The notes under the pieces were generated by a model. That model searched no databases and was not told the origin of the DNA. It saw nothing but the letters and a program-made list of their open reading frames with translations. Both the position numbers and the translations under genes were made by a program. A stretch of DNA of 64,000 nucleotides from Nocardioides daejeonensis (GTDB taxonomy: Bacteria > Actinomycetota > Actinomycetes > Propionibacteriales > Nocardioidaceae). Where the stretch lies: assembly GCF_003194585.1 (NCBI RefSeq), contig NZ_QHKZ01000001.1, positions 372,001-436,000 of the forward strand, written 5' to 3'. Positions 9,109 through 17,461 of this stretch are shown piece by piece. Within the stretch, counting starts at the first letter, position 1, and every line of letters begins with the position of its first letter.

Positions 9109-10230
9109 ATGACGACCTTGGGTGACGTGGTTGACCTGCTGCACGGGTGGTACCCGCCGCACACCGCCGACTCGTGGGACGCCGTCGGGCTCGTGCTCGG
9201 CGACCCCGCGCAGCCGGTGCGCAAGGTGCTCTTCGCCGTGGACCCCTCGCCGGCCGTGGCCCGGGAGGCGGCGGAGTGGAAGGCCGATCTGCTGGTGGTG
9301 CACCATCCGCTCTTCCTGAAGCCGGTGCATGGCGTGGCGGCCACGACCCCGAAGGGGCGCACCCTGGCCACCCTTGCCGGAGCAGGTTGCGCCTTGCTGA
9401 CCGCGCACACCAACGCCGACCAGGCGCGGGGCGGTGTCTCCGAGGCGCTCGCCCAGGCGGTAGGTCTGGAGGCACTGCGGCCGATCGTGGCCATGCCGGA
9501 GGAGAAGCGCGACAAGATCGTCGTCTTCGTGCCAGGCGATGCGGCGGCGCCGGTGCGGGCGGCGATGGCCGAGGCGGGTGCCGGCGCCATCGGCGACTAC
9601 GACCACTGCTCCTTCTCCAGCAGCGGTCAGGGACGGTTCCGGCCGCTGGAGGGCGCCGATCCGACGATCGGGACGGTCGGCGACATCGCGGTGGTGGAGG
9701 AGGACCGGGTCGAGGTGATCGCGCCACGCGCGCGGCGGAGCCAGGTGCTGCGGGCGATGCTCGCGGCGCACCCTTACGAGGAGCCGGCGTACGACGTCAT
9801 CGAGCTTGCCGACGCCGGCCTGGCAGAGGAGGGCACGGGTCGGATCGGCGAGTTGACGGAGCCCGAGACGCTGCGCGCCTTCGCGACACGCGTTGCAGCT
9901 GCGCTGCCGGAGACCGCCCAGGGCGTGCGTGTCGGTGGCGACCCCGACCGGGAGGTACGCCGCGTGGCGGTGTGCGGTGGTGCCGGCGACTTCCTGCTTC
10001 CGCAGCTCCAGGGTGCCGAGGTAGACGTCTACCTGACCTCCGACCTGCGCCATCACCCGGCGGCCGAGTTTCTGGAGCACAGCGGGCCCGCGTTGATCGA
10101 CGTGGCGCACTGGGCGGCGGAGTCAACCTGGCTGCCGGTGGTGCAGCGGCGCCTGGCCGAGGCGATGGGCGATACGGTTGTCTCCCGGGTGAGCACCGTG
10201 CCCACCGATCCGTGGACCTTCCGCATCTGA
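9109..10230 (+). CDS. Nif3-like dinuclear metal centre hexameric protein
   Basis: This 373-residue protein is of the Nif3/YqfO/YbgI family, which forms toroid hexamers with a two-metal site; it is often annotated as GTP cyclohydrolase I type 2 but the activity is not settled. Metal ligands are visible in VVHHPLF (His65, His66), in HTNAD, and in the C-terminal DVAHWAAE. Between the two halves lies the PII-like insertion (about residues 138-230, KIVVFVPGDAAAPVRAAM to HPYEEPAYDV) typical of the longer family members. It is followed 10 bases later by the zinc-ribbon gene and then the RNase H fusion, the same trio as M. tuberculosis Rv2230c-Rv2229c-Rv2228c, so an operon is likely. Confidence 0.9.
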   Translation: MTTLGDVVDLLHGWYPPHTADSWDAVGLVLGDPAQPVRKVLFAVDPSPAVAREAAEWKADLLVVHHPLFLKPVHGVAATTPKGRTLATLAGAGCALLTAHTNADQARGGVSEALAQAVGLEALRPIVAMPEEKRDKIVVFVPGDAAAPVRAAMAEAGAGAIGDYDHCSFSSSGQGRFRPLEGADPTIGTVGDIAVVEEDRVEVIAPRARRSQVLRAMLAAHPYEEPAYDVIELADAGLAEEGTGRIGELTEPETLRAFATRVAAALPETAQGVRVGGDPDREVRRVAVCGGAGDFLLPQLQGAEVDVYLTSDLRHHPAAEFLEHSGPALIDVAHWAAESTWLPVVQRRLAEAMGDTVVSRVSTVPTDPWTFRI

Positions 10231-10240
10231 GGAGCCGACG

Positions 10241-10993
10241 CTGAAAGCCGATCCCGCCACCCAACTGAGCCTGCTCGCGGTCGTCGAACTGGACGAGCGC
10301 GTGGCTCAACTGCGTCACCGGTTGCGCAGCATGCCCGAGATCGCCGCGATCAAGTCCCTGGGCGAGAGTCGCGGCATCGTCTTCGACCGTGCCCGCGACC
10401 TGCGGATCGTGGTCGGCGACCTGACGCGCGACCAGAAGAAGTCCGACCAGGAGGTGGAGCAGGTGCGGGCGCGTCGTGACCGTGACCGCACCCGGATGGA
10501 CCAGGGGTTGATCACCAACCCCAAGGACCTGGAGCGCATGACACACGAGATGACCTCGCTGGAGCGTCGCATCTCCGACCTCGAAGACATCGAGCTGGAG
10601 ATCATGGCGCGACTCGAGGACGCGCAGGGCGACCTGAGTGCGGCCGAGTCGGATCTCACCGACCTCGACGAGCAGATCGCCGCGGCCACGGCGGAGCGGG
10701 ATCGCCGGGGCAGCGAGCTCCAGGGCGAGCTTGCTGCCACTGAGTCGGAGCGCGCCGCCGCGGTGGCCGGACTCCCGGCCGACCTGGTGGCGCTCTACGA
10801 GAAGATCCGGGAGCGCCAGGGCACCGGAGCTGCGCTGTTGCGAGCCCGGCGCTGCGAGGGCTGCCAGATCACCCTCGATGCGGGCACGCTCGCGGTGATC
10901 ACCAAGACCCCAGCGGACGATGTCGTGCGCTGCGAGGAGTGCGGCCGGATCCTGGTGCGCACCGGCGAGTCCGGCCTGTCCGGCCAGGGCTGA
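10241..10993 (+). CDS. coiled-coil zinc-ribbon protein (Rv2229c-like), apparent CTG start
   Basis: The 250-residue protein has an N-terminal long coiled coil (about residues 20-185, heptads rich in Arg, Glu, Asp and Leu) and a C-terminal C4 zinc ribbon (RRCEGCQITL and VRCEECGRIL, two CxxC pairs). The family is conserved in actinobacteria next to Nif3-like and RNase H genes; it may bind nucleic acid, but no function is proven. The start is unusual: the conserved N-terminus KADPATQLSLLAVVELD is only in frame behind CTG 10241, six bases after GGAG. The first ordinary start, GTG 10301, would remove 20 conserved residues. It lies 10 bases after the Nif3-like gene and 4 before the next gene. Confidence 0.85.
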   Translation: MKADPATQLSLLAVVELDERVAQLRHRLRSMPEIAAIKSLGESRGIVFDRARDLRIVVGDLTRDQKKSDQEVEQVRARRDRDRTRMDQGLITNPKDLERMTHEMTSLERRISDLEDIELEIMARLEDAQGDLSAAESDLTDLDEQIAAATAERDRRGSELQGELAATESERAAAVAGLPADLVALYEKIRERQGTGAALLRARRCEGCQITLDAGTLAVITKTPADDVVRCEECGRILVRTGESGLSGQG

Positions 10994-10997
10994 GTCT

Positions 10998-12206
10998 GTG
11001 GCTCGTCAGGTGGTGGTCGAGGCCGACGGCGCCTCGCGGGGAAACCCAGGCCCGGCGTCGTACGGCGCCGTTCTGCGTGATGCCGAGACCGGAGAGGTGA
11101 TCGCCGAGGATGCCCGGACGCTGGGCGTCGCCACCAACAACGTCGCGGAGTACTCCGGCCTGGTCGCCGGTCTGGAGCTGGCGGCCGCTCGCGCCCCAGG
11201 GGCGGCGGTCGAGGTGCGGATGGACTCCAAGCTTGTCATCGAGCAGATGTCGGGCAACTGGAAGATCAAGAACGCGGACCTCGCGGTTCTCGCCGATCGC
11301 GCCCGAGCAGCGCATCCCGGCCCGGTGAGATACGTGTGGGTACCTCGCGAGCGGAACCGGGATGCCGATCGGCTCGGCAACGAGGTGCTGGACGGCAAGC
11401 GGCCGGAGGGACCGTCGGATGCGGCCCCGTCGGCGCCGGAGCAGAACATCGAGACGTCCACCCCGGCCTCGACACCACGTCGTGGCTGGTCCGGCGGCGG
11501 TGAGCGGCCGACGACGCTGGTGCTGGTGCGGCACGGAGTGACGGCGATGACCGTCGACAAGCGCTTCTCCGGCGGGCTGGGCGGCGCGAATCCGCCGCTG
11601 AGCGAAGAGGGGCGTGACCAGGCGCGACAGACCGGCGCGTGGCTCCGTTCGCTCTCCGAGCACGTCGACGAGGTATTGACCTCGCCGGTGCTGCGCACGA
11701 TGCAGACCGCCGAGGAGATCAGCTCGGTGCTGGGCATGCGTGCGGAGCAGGCGCCTGCGTTCGCGGAGATGGAGTTCGGGCGCTGGGACGGGCTGACTTT
11801 CGCCGAGGTGGCGGAGCAGCACGGCGACGACATGCACCACTGGTTCTCCTCACTCGACGCAGCACCGCACGGGGGTGAGTCCTTCCGGCAGGTCCAGCAA
11901 CGAGTGATCGCCGGTCTCGACGAGCTCGTCACCGAGCGGGCCGGCCGGACGCTGGTGCTGGTCTCCCACGTCACCCCCATCAAGGTTCTGGTTGCGCAGG
12001 CGCTCGGCGCCCCGCTGGAAGCGGTCTACCGGATGGAGCTCAGCCCAGCCTCCGTCACGGCCGTCTCCTACTACCCGGACACGCGCCCTGCCCCTGTGCG
12101 GGAGACCAGCCCGGCCGCGGGCGGGGGCGCTGGTGGAGTCCCGCCGTACCTCGCCTCGCTGCGGCTCTTCAATGCTCGACCTGGGCCGATGCCGCTCGCC
12201 TTGTGA
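10998..12206 (+). CDS. bifunctional RNase H / acid phosphatase (CobC-like) fusion
   Basis: This 402-residue fusion matches the M. tuberculosis Rv2228c design. Residues 1-130 are a type I RNase H domain that cuts RNA in RNA-DNA hybrids; its acidic centre is seen in EADGASRGNPGPASYG, in NNVAEYSGL, in MDSKL and in the closing RNRDADRLGN. After a linker, residues 170-370 form a histidine phosphatase domain with LVRHGVTAM, the FSGGLGGANPPLSEEG segment, EMEFGRWDGLTF and a second catalytic His in LVSHVTP; relatives act as alpha-ribazole or other phosphatases. GTG 10998 is used, 4 bases after the zinc-ribbon stop, because the frame upstream only overlaps that gene. The tail after residue 370 is proline/glycine-rich. 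Confidence 0.92.
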   Translation: MARQVVVEADGASRGNPGPASYGAVLRDAETGEVIAEDARTLGVATNNVAEYSGLVAGLELAAARAPGAAVEVRMDSKLVIEQMSGNWKIKNADLAVLADRARAAHPGPVRYVWVPRERNRDADRLGNEVLDGKRPEGPSDAAPSAPEQNIETSTPASTPRRGWSGGGERPTTLVLVRHGVTAMTVDKRFSGGLGGANPPLSEEGRDQARQTGAWLRSLSEHVDEVLTSPVLRTMQTAEEISSVLGMRAEQAPAFAEMEFGRWDGLTFAEVAEQHGDDMHHWFSSLDAAPHGGESFRQVQQRVIAGLDELVTERAGRTLVLVSHVTPIKVLVAQALGAPLEAVYRMELSPASVTAVSYYPDTRPAPVRETSPAAGGGAGGVPPYLASLRLFNARPGPMPLAL

Positions 12207-12241
12207 ACCGGCCGGAAGGTTGGTTCCTCGCCGAATGCGAT

Positions 12242-12262
12242 CTAGGTAACTATTTGACCTAG
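12242..12262 (+). promoter_or_regulatory. inverted repeat CTAGGT-N9-ACCTAG before the HAAS/PadR gene
   Basis: Six-base arms CTAGGT (12242-12247) and ACCTAG (12257-12262) around nine AT-rich bases lie directly before the Shine-Dalgarno GGAGG. The position over the promoter and leader suggests an operator, perhaps for the PadR-like half of the gene that follows. Confidence 0.45.
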
Positions 12263-12275
12263 GTGGAGGATGGGC

Positions 12276-13219
12276 GTGGACCGAGGGACCTGGCCGGAGC
12301 GCGACCACGAGTGGCTCGACGACTACCTGGCTGCGGTGAGTCAGCCGAACATGGCGTCCGAGGCGATCGAGGAGCGTACTCACGAGATGCTTGCGGCGCT
12401 GCTGACCGTTGATGAGGCGGCGGAGTCGCTCTTCGGTCCGGCCGAGGAGGTCGCTGCCGACGACGTCGCCGAATGGGGCAGCGAGGAGGTGGCCCTCGAG
12501 GAGTCGCTGGGCAGCGGATGGCGCTCAGGGTTGGTCTTCGTGGGCTTCAACCTGCTGATGGCCGACCTGGTCCTCACGGGCATCCTGTTGCTTTCACACG
12601 GGTGGCGGATCGACGTGCCGGTGGGGGCGGCGCTCATCACGGCCACGTGCGTGGGGGTGCTCGGCGCCTGGTCGGCAGCGCTTCCGTTGTTCGAGGCCGG
12701 ACGGCCGGGCTGGTTGGCGACAGCGATCGTGACGGGTGCGGCGTTGATGATCGGGGGCGTGAGTCTCGCTTTGGCGATCGACGGCGAGCGGGTGCTGGTC
12801 GACGAAGCGCCCTGTTGTTGGTCGGTCTGATCGGCCTGCTCCCTGGGATCGGCATGATCGTGGCGGCGATGACGATCGCCGATCGAGGTCTGCGCACGGA
12901 GTGGACCGAGGACGAGTGGATGCGTCGTTTCCGCGGGGCGCTGCGCCTTCGTGGGATGGCCGTCGGAGTGATCAGGGCGCGCGAACGTGAGCTTCGCGAT
13001 GCGCTCACCGAGGCTGGTCAGGCGGCCTACCAGGAGTACGGCCCCCCGGCGCTCATCAAGCTGGAGGCCGACGAGGCGATCACCGCCGAATGGGAGCCCG
13101 CCGAGACCGGCCCCGCGCGGAAGGTCTATGCGCTGACCGACGTCGGCCGGCAACGGCTCGCAGACCTGGATGAGGAGTGGCGGTCTTTCATCGCCGCAAC
13201 CGACGCTCTGCGCCCCTAA
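12276..13219 (+). pseudogene. HAAS-like membrane protein fused to PadR-like winged helix, split by a frameshift
   Basis: The first part (12276-12830, to a TGA) encodes an N-terminal helical region resembling HAAS/DUF1700 signalling domains (WLDDYLAAVSQPNMASEAIEERTHEML) followed by about three membrane segments. The reading continues one base back, in the other frame, from about 12805-12830 to 13219: LLLVGLIGLLPGIGMIVAAM completes the membrane part, and the last 65 residues (EYGPPALIKLEADEAITAEW, then GPARKVYALTDVGRQRLADL) look like the wing and end of a PadR regulator. A single missing base near GCGCCCTGTTG would explain it; programmed -1 shifting cannot be excluded. GTG 12276 is the best start (GGAGG six bases upstream); ATG 12270 has no room for one. 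PadR and HAAS proteins are usually separate partners, so the fusion is odd. Confidence 0.6.
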
Positions 13220-13269
13220 GCGCCCCCGCCAGTAGCTGAGCTCCGCCGGCGGTCGAGCCCGGGTGCGTC

Positions 13270-13293
13270 GGTGGTCGAGCTTGTCGAGACCAC
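13270..13293 (+). repeat. dispersed imperfect palindrome, left flank of the DUF222/HNH gene
   Basis: The core GGTCGAGCTTGTCGAGACC lies within GTGG and CCAC ends, giving outer arms GTGGTC/GACCAC. A near copy lies in opposite orientation at 15115-15136, on the other side of the DUF222/HNH gene. Similar GGTCGAGCYTGTCGAGACC elements are common in genomes of this bacterial group (family knowledge, not searched here). Confidence 0.6.
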
Positions 13294-13399
13294 GTTCCAC
13301 AGCCGGTGGTCCAGCCCCAGCCTGTTGGTGTGTGGGCGTGCGTAGGCGCCCGTCACCGGTGTGTCGGTGCGGGCGTCCTGCGCGCTGCTGGAGCTGCTT

Positions 13400-14980
13400 C
13401 TATTGGAGTGGTCTGCTGGTGTCTGGGGTGACGAGCCAGCGTTGGTTGTGGTGGTTGGTCCACAAGTAGGACCCACCGGTGAGGCGCTCGTAGCGCCAGC
13501 GGCCGACGGTCTTGACCAGATGGTGTCGCCGACACAGCGGCGCCAGGTTGTCTGGTCGTGTCTGACCCGGTGGACCGCCGTCATCGGGCGGGACGTAGGG
13601 CTCGATGTGGTCGAGGTCGGCATCCCAGCTCGACTTGGTACATCCGGGATACACGCAGCAGGGGTCGCGGAGTCGGACCAACTGGGCCATCCAGGCGGGT
13701 GGGTCGTGCCGGTCCACCCAGTCACCCACACGGGGTGCTCGAGTGCCGCGAGGGCCGGAGCCGTGCCCCTGGACCGGCCCGTGTGATGGGCCGGGGCTGC
13801 CCGAGCCGCCGGGACCGTCTGGCCCGTCTCGGCCAGGACCGCCGTCGCTGTTGCCGCGGTTCATGTCGATGACCGGGGTGATGGTGGCGACGGAGCCGTG
13901 GCGTTGGAGCCAGTCTCGGAGTTGTCCGATGAGGATCTGGCCGAGTCGGTCGGTCGAGGCGATCTCGATGTCGTGGGCGCCGGTGAGGTCGAGGAGGTCA
14001 GTCAGGGACAGGTGCGCGAAGACGCGGAGTCCGCGGCCGGGCTTCACCTGGGTCCGAGCGACCGGGCCGCCAGCGGCATCACTGGGCGAGCCGGCCGCGC
14101 TGCCCGGGTCCTCACCGGCCGCGCCGCCATCAGAGCCTCTCCCGTCGTGAGCCTCGCCTGCCCCGAAGAGGTCCAGGGTGTCTTGGCTGTCGTCGACCAG
14201 CCGCCCGATCGCCTTCGCGCGGCGCTGGTTCAACGTGTCGGTGTCGCCGAGGGCTGCCAGTTGGTTGGCCTCGTCGGTCAACAGGTCGAGGAACCTGGCG
14301 AGGTCCAGCGAGTCGCCGCGGGCGGTGAGGTCGCTGGTCCCGCCGACAGCGACGTCGATGGAGCCGTCGCGGGCTTGGGGGTGGTTGACCCACACTCCCC
14401 AGTCGTCTTTGGTCTTCGGGGCCTTGGGGTCCTTGAACAACTCCGGGTGGAACTTCACCGTCGCGTACGCCAGCGTCTTCTCGATGGTCGGCCACCCGAC
14501 CAGTCCGGTGGCGGCGAGTTCGGTGTCGAACCAACGGACGGCCTCGAACGAAAGGTTGCGGGTGATCTCGGCGACCCGGCGAGCCTTCCACCCCGGCACG
14601 GTCAGGTCTTCGACCTTTGCCCAGAGCCTGGGGAGCCGGTGGTGGAGATCCAACGTGTCGGCGATCAGGTTGAGCGCGGCGGCCCGGGAGCAGCCGGCAG
14701 CGGCGGAGAACTCCTCGACTGCGAACAGCGCCACGTCGGGCGTGCCTTCGCCGGACATCTTCACGTCCGTGTCGTTGGGGTAGAGGATCTGGTCGCCGAA
14801 TGTGGCCCGGGGGTGGTCGGGCGTTGGCGGGTTGAGGACGGCCCATCGATAGGCGAGCCGGAGCTTGCGACGGGCTGCTCCAAGCTCCCGGAATCGGTCT
14901 TCGGAGACGAGGCCGAGCAGGGTCCCGCCGTCGAGGTCGGTGACCTCGTACGGCTGGTGCCGGGCATCGATCTCAAGCAT
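13400..14980 (-). CDS. DUF222 / HNH endonuclease domain protein (13E12 type)
   Basis: This 526-residue protein has an N-terminal DUF222 region (about residues 20-330, with AGCSRAAALNLIADTLDLHHRLPRL and the GTSDLTARGDSLDLARFLDLL segment) and a C-terminal HNH nuclease domain (about 450-510). The HNH core is seen as CCVYPGCTKSSWDADLDHIEPY and NLAPLCRRHHLVKT, with the zinc-binding Cys pair and the catalytic His. Between the two lies a Gly/Pro/Asp-rich linker at about 385-425. Such genes are the 13E12 repeat family of actinobacteria, found in many copies and suspected to be mobile or homing-type elements. Inverted copies of a dispersed palindrome flank it. There is no sign of damage to the frame. 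Confidence 0.88.
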   Translation of the reverse strand: MLEIDARHQPYEVTDLDGGTLLGLVSEDRFRELGAARRKLRLAYRWAVLNPPTPDHPRATFGDQILYPNDTDVKMSGEGTPDVALFAVEEFSAAAGCSRAAALNLIADTLDLHHRLPRLWAKVEDLTVPGWKARRVAEITRNLSFEAVRWFDTELAATGLVGWPTIEKTLAYATVKFHPELFKDPKAPKTKDDWGVWVNHPQARDGSIDVAVGGTSDLTARGDSLDLARFLDLLTDEANQLAALGDTDTLNQRRAKAIGRLVDDSQDTLDLFGAGEAHDGRGSDGGAAGEDPGSAAGSPSDAAGGPVARTQVKPGRGLRVFAHLSLTDLLDLTGAHDIEIASTDRLGQILIGQLRDWLQRHGSVATITPVIDMNRGNSDGGPGRDGPDGPGGSGSPGPSHGPVQGHGSGPRGTRAPRVGDWVDRHDPPAWMAQLVRLRDPCCVYPGCTKSSWDADLDHIEPYVPPDDGGPPGQTRPDNLAPLCRRHHLVKTVGRWRYERLTGGSYLWTNHHNQRWLVTPDTSRPLQ

Positions 14981-15114
14981 GAGACAAGTCCATCACGCAC
15001 CCCCGACAGCACTCCTGGGCCGAACTTCCGAGGCTGGGTGCCGGCGTCTCGTCGGTCGGCGGCACCCAGCGAACCGCGTGGGAATGGCACTCGATGAACG
15101 GGGCCGGAGAGGGA

Positions 15115-15136
15115 GGTCTCGACAGGCTCGACCACC
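15115..15136 (-). repeat. dispersed imperfect palindrome, right flank of the DUF222/HNH gene
   Basis: On the minus strand this reads GGTGGTCGAGCCTGTCGAGACC with one base difference (C for T) from the copy at 13270-13293. The two copies are inverted relative to each other and lie 107 bases outside one end of the DUF222/HNH gene and 135 bases outside the other. Confidence 0.6.
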
Positions 15137-15147
15137 GGAGGGGTGGG

Positions 15148-15963
15148 CTAGAGCTCGGTGACGATCACGTCGAGGCGCGTGCCCTTGGGGGTCGGCTCGC
15201 CAGCCTCGACGGTCCAGCCCAGATCGGCCAGCACGGCGGCAAGCGCCTGGGGCGTCCGAGGGTTGCGGCCGTCCTCCAGGAGCTGGCGGACGATGCGACC
15301 CTTGGTGGCCTTGTTGAAGTGGCTCACGACCTTGCGCGTGCCACCGGTCTCGTGCAGCACCCGGACGGTGGCGACGCGCGGGGCGAGGTCGGCCGGCGGT
15401 CGCCAGAAGGCGGCGTACGTGCTGGAGCGGAGATCGACCAGCAGGCCGGTGCCTATTGCCTCGGTGATGGCGGGGCCGAGGTGATCGCGCCAGAAACCGG
15501 CTACCGGCCCGAGGCCGGGAAGAGTGACGTCGCCGGAGAGTCGGTACGACGGGATCGGGTCGGCGGGGCGGACGATGCCGAAGAGCGACGAGGTGATGGC
15601 GACGCGGCTGTTCGCCCGCCGCTTCGCAGCGGCGGAGAGGGTGGCGAAGCCCAGGTTGTCGAAGAGCACGCCTGTGTAGACCCGGTCTGCTCGGGCGGTC
15701 GGCGCCTGCTCCAGGGATGCGTTGCGGGCGACGAGCTCCCACTGCGTGGCACCGAGTCCGAGAACGCCGGCAGCTCGTTCGGTCGCCACCTGCTTCTGCT
15801 CCGAGGTGTCGTGCTCGGCGCCACCGGTGCAGAGGTCGACCAGCGTGCCAAGCACCTGATGGCGGGCACCGGTCAGGCCAGGGGAGGCCAAGCGGTCCAG
15901 GTCGAGGGGCTTCCCGCGCGCGGGTGATGCCTTGCCCTCGCTCGGGGGAAGCAGGATCAGCAC
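15148..15963 (-). CDS. yaaA: peroxide stress protein YaaA family
   Basis: This 271-residue cytoplasmic protein belongs to the YaaA (DUF328) family; in E. coli YaaA lowers free iron during hydrogen peroxide stress and binds DNA. Conserved features seen are the N-terminal LILLPPSEGK, YTGVLFDNLGFATLS near residue 95, the SSLFGIVRPADPIPSYRL segment and HFNKATKGRIVRQLL near 220. The frame is open to TTG 15969, but I choose GTG 15963: a TAGCCT -10 box lies exactly six bases before it, and family members begin MLIL. It is read toward the right-hand copy of the dispersed palindrome and is divergent from the RNB nuclease gene. Confidence 0.88.
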   Translation of the reverse strand: MLILLPPSEGKASPARGKPLDLDRLASPGLTGARHQVLGTLVDLCTGGAEHDTSEQKQVATERAAGVLGLGATQWELVARNASLEQAPTARADRVYTGVLFDNLGFATLSAAAKRRANSRVAITSSLFGIVRPADPIPSYRLSGDVTLPGLGPVAGFWRDHLGPAITEAIGTGLLVDLRSSTYAAFWRPPADLAPRVATVRVLHETGGTRKVVSHFNKATKGRIVRQLLEDGRNPRTPQALAAVLADLGWTVEAGEPTPKGTRLDVIVTEL

Positions 15964-15969
15964 CCGCAA

Positions 15970-15975
15970 AGGCTA
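15970..15975 (-). promoter_or_regulatory. -10 box of a leaderless promoter (yaaA)
   Basis: TAGCCT on the minus strand, six bases before GTG 15963. It decides the start in favour of GTG over the TTG at 15969, which would touch the -10 box. Confidence 0.5.
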
Positions 15976-16023
15976 GACGAGCAACGCCGTACCGACGGTG
16001 CCGGGTCGGCCACCGGGATCTCC

Positions 16024-16029
16024 TAGGGT
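16024..16029 (+). promoter_or_regulatory. -10 box of a leaderless promoter (RNB nuclease)
   Basis: TAGGGT lies six bases before ATG 16036 and there is no ribosome-binding sequence in between. Confidence 0.55.
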
Positions 16030-16035
16030 GGCGGT

Positions 16036-17460
16036 ATGCCGAGTCGAGTGGTTCATGTCAGGGGAGCCGACCTGCGGGACGAGGTCACCGCGCTACAGCA
16101 GCGCCTGGGGGTGACCTCGGAGTTCCCACCCGAGGTCGAGGAGGCTGCCGCCCGCGCGGCGACGGCACCGCGCCTTCCGGAGCTCGACCGCACCGGGATT
16201 CCCTTGCGCACCATCGACCCCGATGGCGCGATGGACCTCGATCAAGCGCTCCACATCGAGCGCAACGGGCCAGGCTTCACGGTCTTCTATGCCATCGCGG
16301 ACGTCGCCGCATTCGTGACGCCCGACGACCCAGTCGACCTCGAGGCGCGTCGGCGGGGCCAAACGCTCTACGGCGCGGACCGCAAGGTGCCGCTGCATCC
16401 GACGGTGCTCTCGGAGGCAGCTGGGTCGTTGCTGCCCGACGAGACGCGGCCGGCCCTGCTCTGGACCATCGAGGTCGACGAGACAGGTGAAGGCACCTCG
16501 GCGGTGGTGGAGCGGGCGTTGGTGCGCTCCCGTGCGCGGCACAGCTATGCCGAGGTGCAGGAGGCGCTCGACGCAGGCAGGGCTGAGGAGGTCTTCGAGC
16601 TGCTGCGCGAGGTCGGTGAGCTGCGTCTGGCCCGCGAGGCGCAGCGCGGCGGTGTCTCGCTTCCGCTTCCCGAGCAGGAGGTCGTGCTCGACGGTGAGCA
16701 CTGGGGGCTGGGCTTCCGTGCGATGCTGCCGGTCGAGGAGTGGAACGCCCAGATCTCGCTGCTCACCGGGAGCGCCGCGGCGTCGCTCATGGTCTACGCG
16801 CGGGTGGGCATCCTGCGGACCCTTCCGCCGGCGGACCCTCGCGACGTGAAGCGGTTGCACCGGACCGCACACGCGTTGGGGATCCCCTGGCCCGCCGAGG
16901 TGCTCTATCCCGAGTTCATCCGTTCCCTGGACCCTCTCGACGGGGCACACGCGGCCATGCTGGTCGCGTGCACGCGCCTGCTCCGAGGCAGCGGTTACGT
17001 CGGGTTCGACGGCGAGCTTCCCGCGCAGCCGGAGCACGCCGCGATCGCCGGCGAGTACGCGCACGTCACGGCGCCGCTGCGGCGCCTGGTGGATCGCTAC
17101 GCCAGCGAGATCTGCGTGTCGCTCTGCGAGGGGAAGCCGGTGCCGCAATGGGTGCTCGACCGGCTGCACGACGTGCCCGAGGTGATGGCCTCCTCCAGCC
17201 GCACCGCGGGTGCCTACGAGCGAGGCGTTCTCGACATCGTGGAGGCCGCCGTGCTCGCTCCCCGGGTCGGTGAGACCTTCGAAGCCGTCGTCGTCGAGAT
17301 CGACGAGAAGGACGACCGGCGCGGCGACATCACGATCGCCGACCCGGCGATCGAGGCCCGGGTGACCTCCGAGACGCCGCTGCCGCTGGGGGAGCAGGTG
17401 CGGGTCACCCTCACCGCCGTCGAGCCGGAGCAGGGCAAGGTCACCTTCGTTACGGTGTGA
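16036..17460 (+). CDS. RNB-domain ribonuclease (RNase II/R family)
   Basis: This 474-residue enzyme should degrade RNA from the 3' end. The RNB domain begins near residue 50, and its metal-binding aspartates are seen in TIDPDGAMDLDQALHIE with FYAIADVAAFV following. The latter half has LTGSAAASLMVYARVGILRTL and the signature HAAIAGEYAHVTAPLRRLVDRYASEI. It is shorter than E. coli RNase II (about 640) and RNase R because the N-terminal cold-shock domains are missing; a short C-terminal S1-like part may remain (ETFEAVVVEID to GKVTFVTV). This compact form is common in actinobacteria. Its stop meets the 3' end of the RNase P RNA gene, which is read toward it. Confidence 0.9.
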   Translation: MPSRVVHVRGADLRDEVTALQQRLGVTSEFPPEVEEAAARAATAPRLPELDRTGIPLRTIDPDGAMDLDQALHIERNGPGFTVFYAIADVAAFVTPDDPVDLEARRRGQTLYGADRKVPLHPTVLSEAAGSLLPDETRPALLWTIEVDETGEGTSAVVERALVRSRARHSYAEVQEALDAGRAEEVFELLREVGELRLAREAQRGGVSLPLPEQEVVLDGEHWGLGFRAMLPVEEWNAQISLLTGSAAASLMVYARVGILRTLPPADPRDVKRLHRTAHALGIPWPAEVLYPEFIRSLDPLDGAHAAMLVACTRLLRGSGYVGFDGELPAQPEHAAIAGEYAHVTAPLRRLVDRYASEICVSLCEGKPVPQWVLDRLHDVPEVMASSSRTAGAYERGVLDIVEAAVLAPRVGETFEAVVVEIDEKDDRRGDITIADPAIEARVTSETPLPLGEQVRVTLTAVEPEQGKVTFVTV

Positions 17461-17461
17461 G

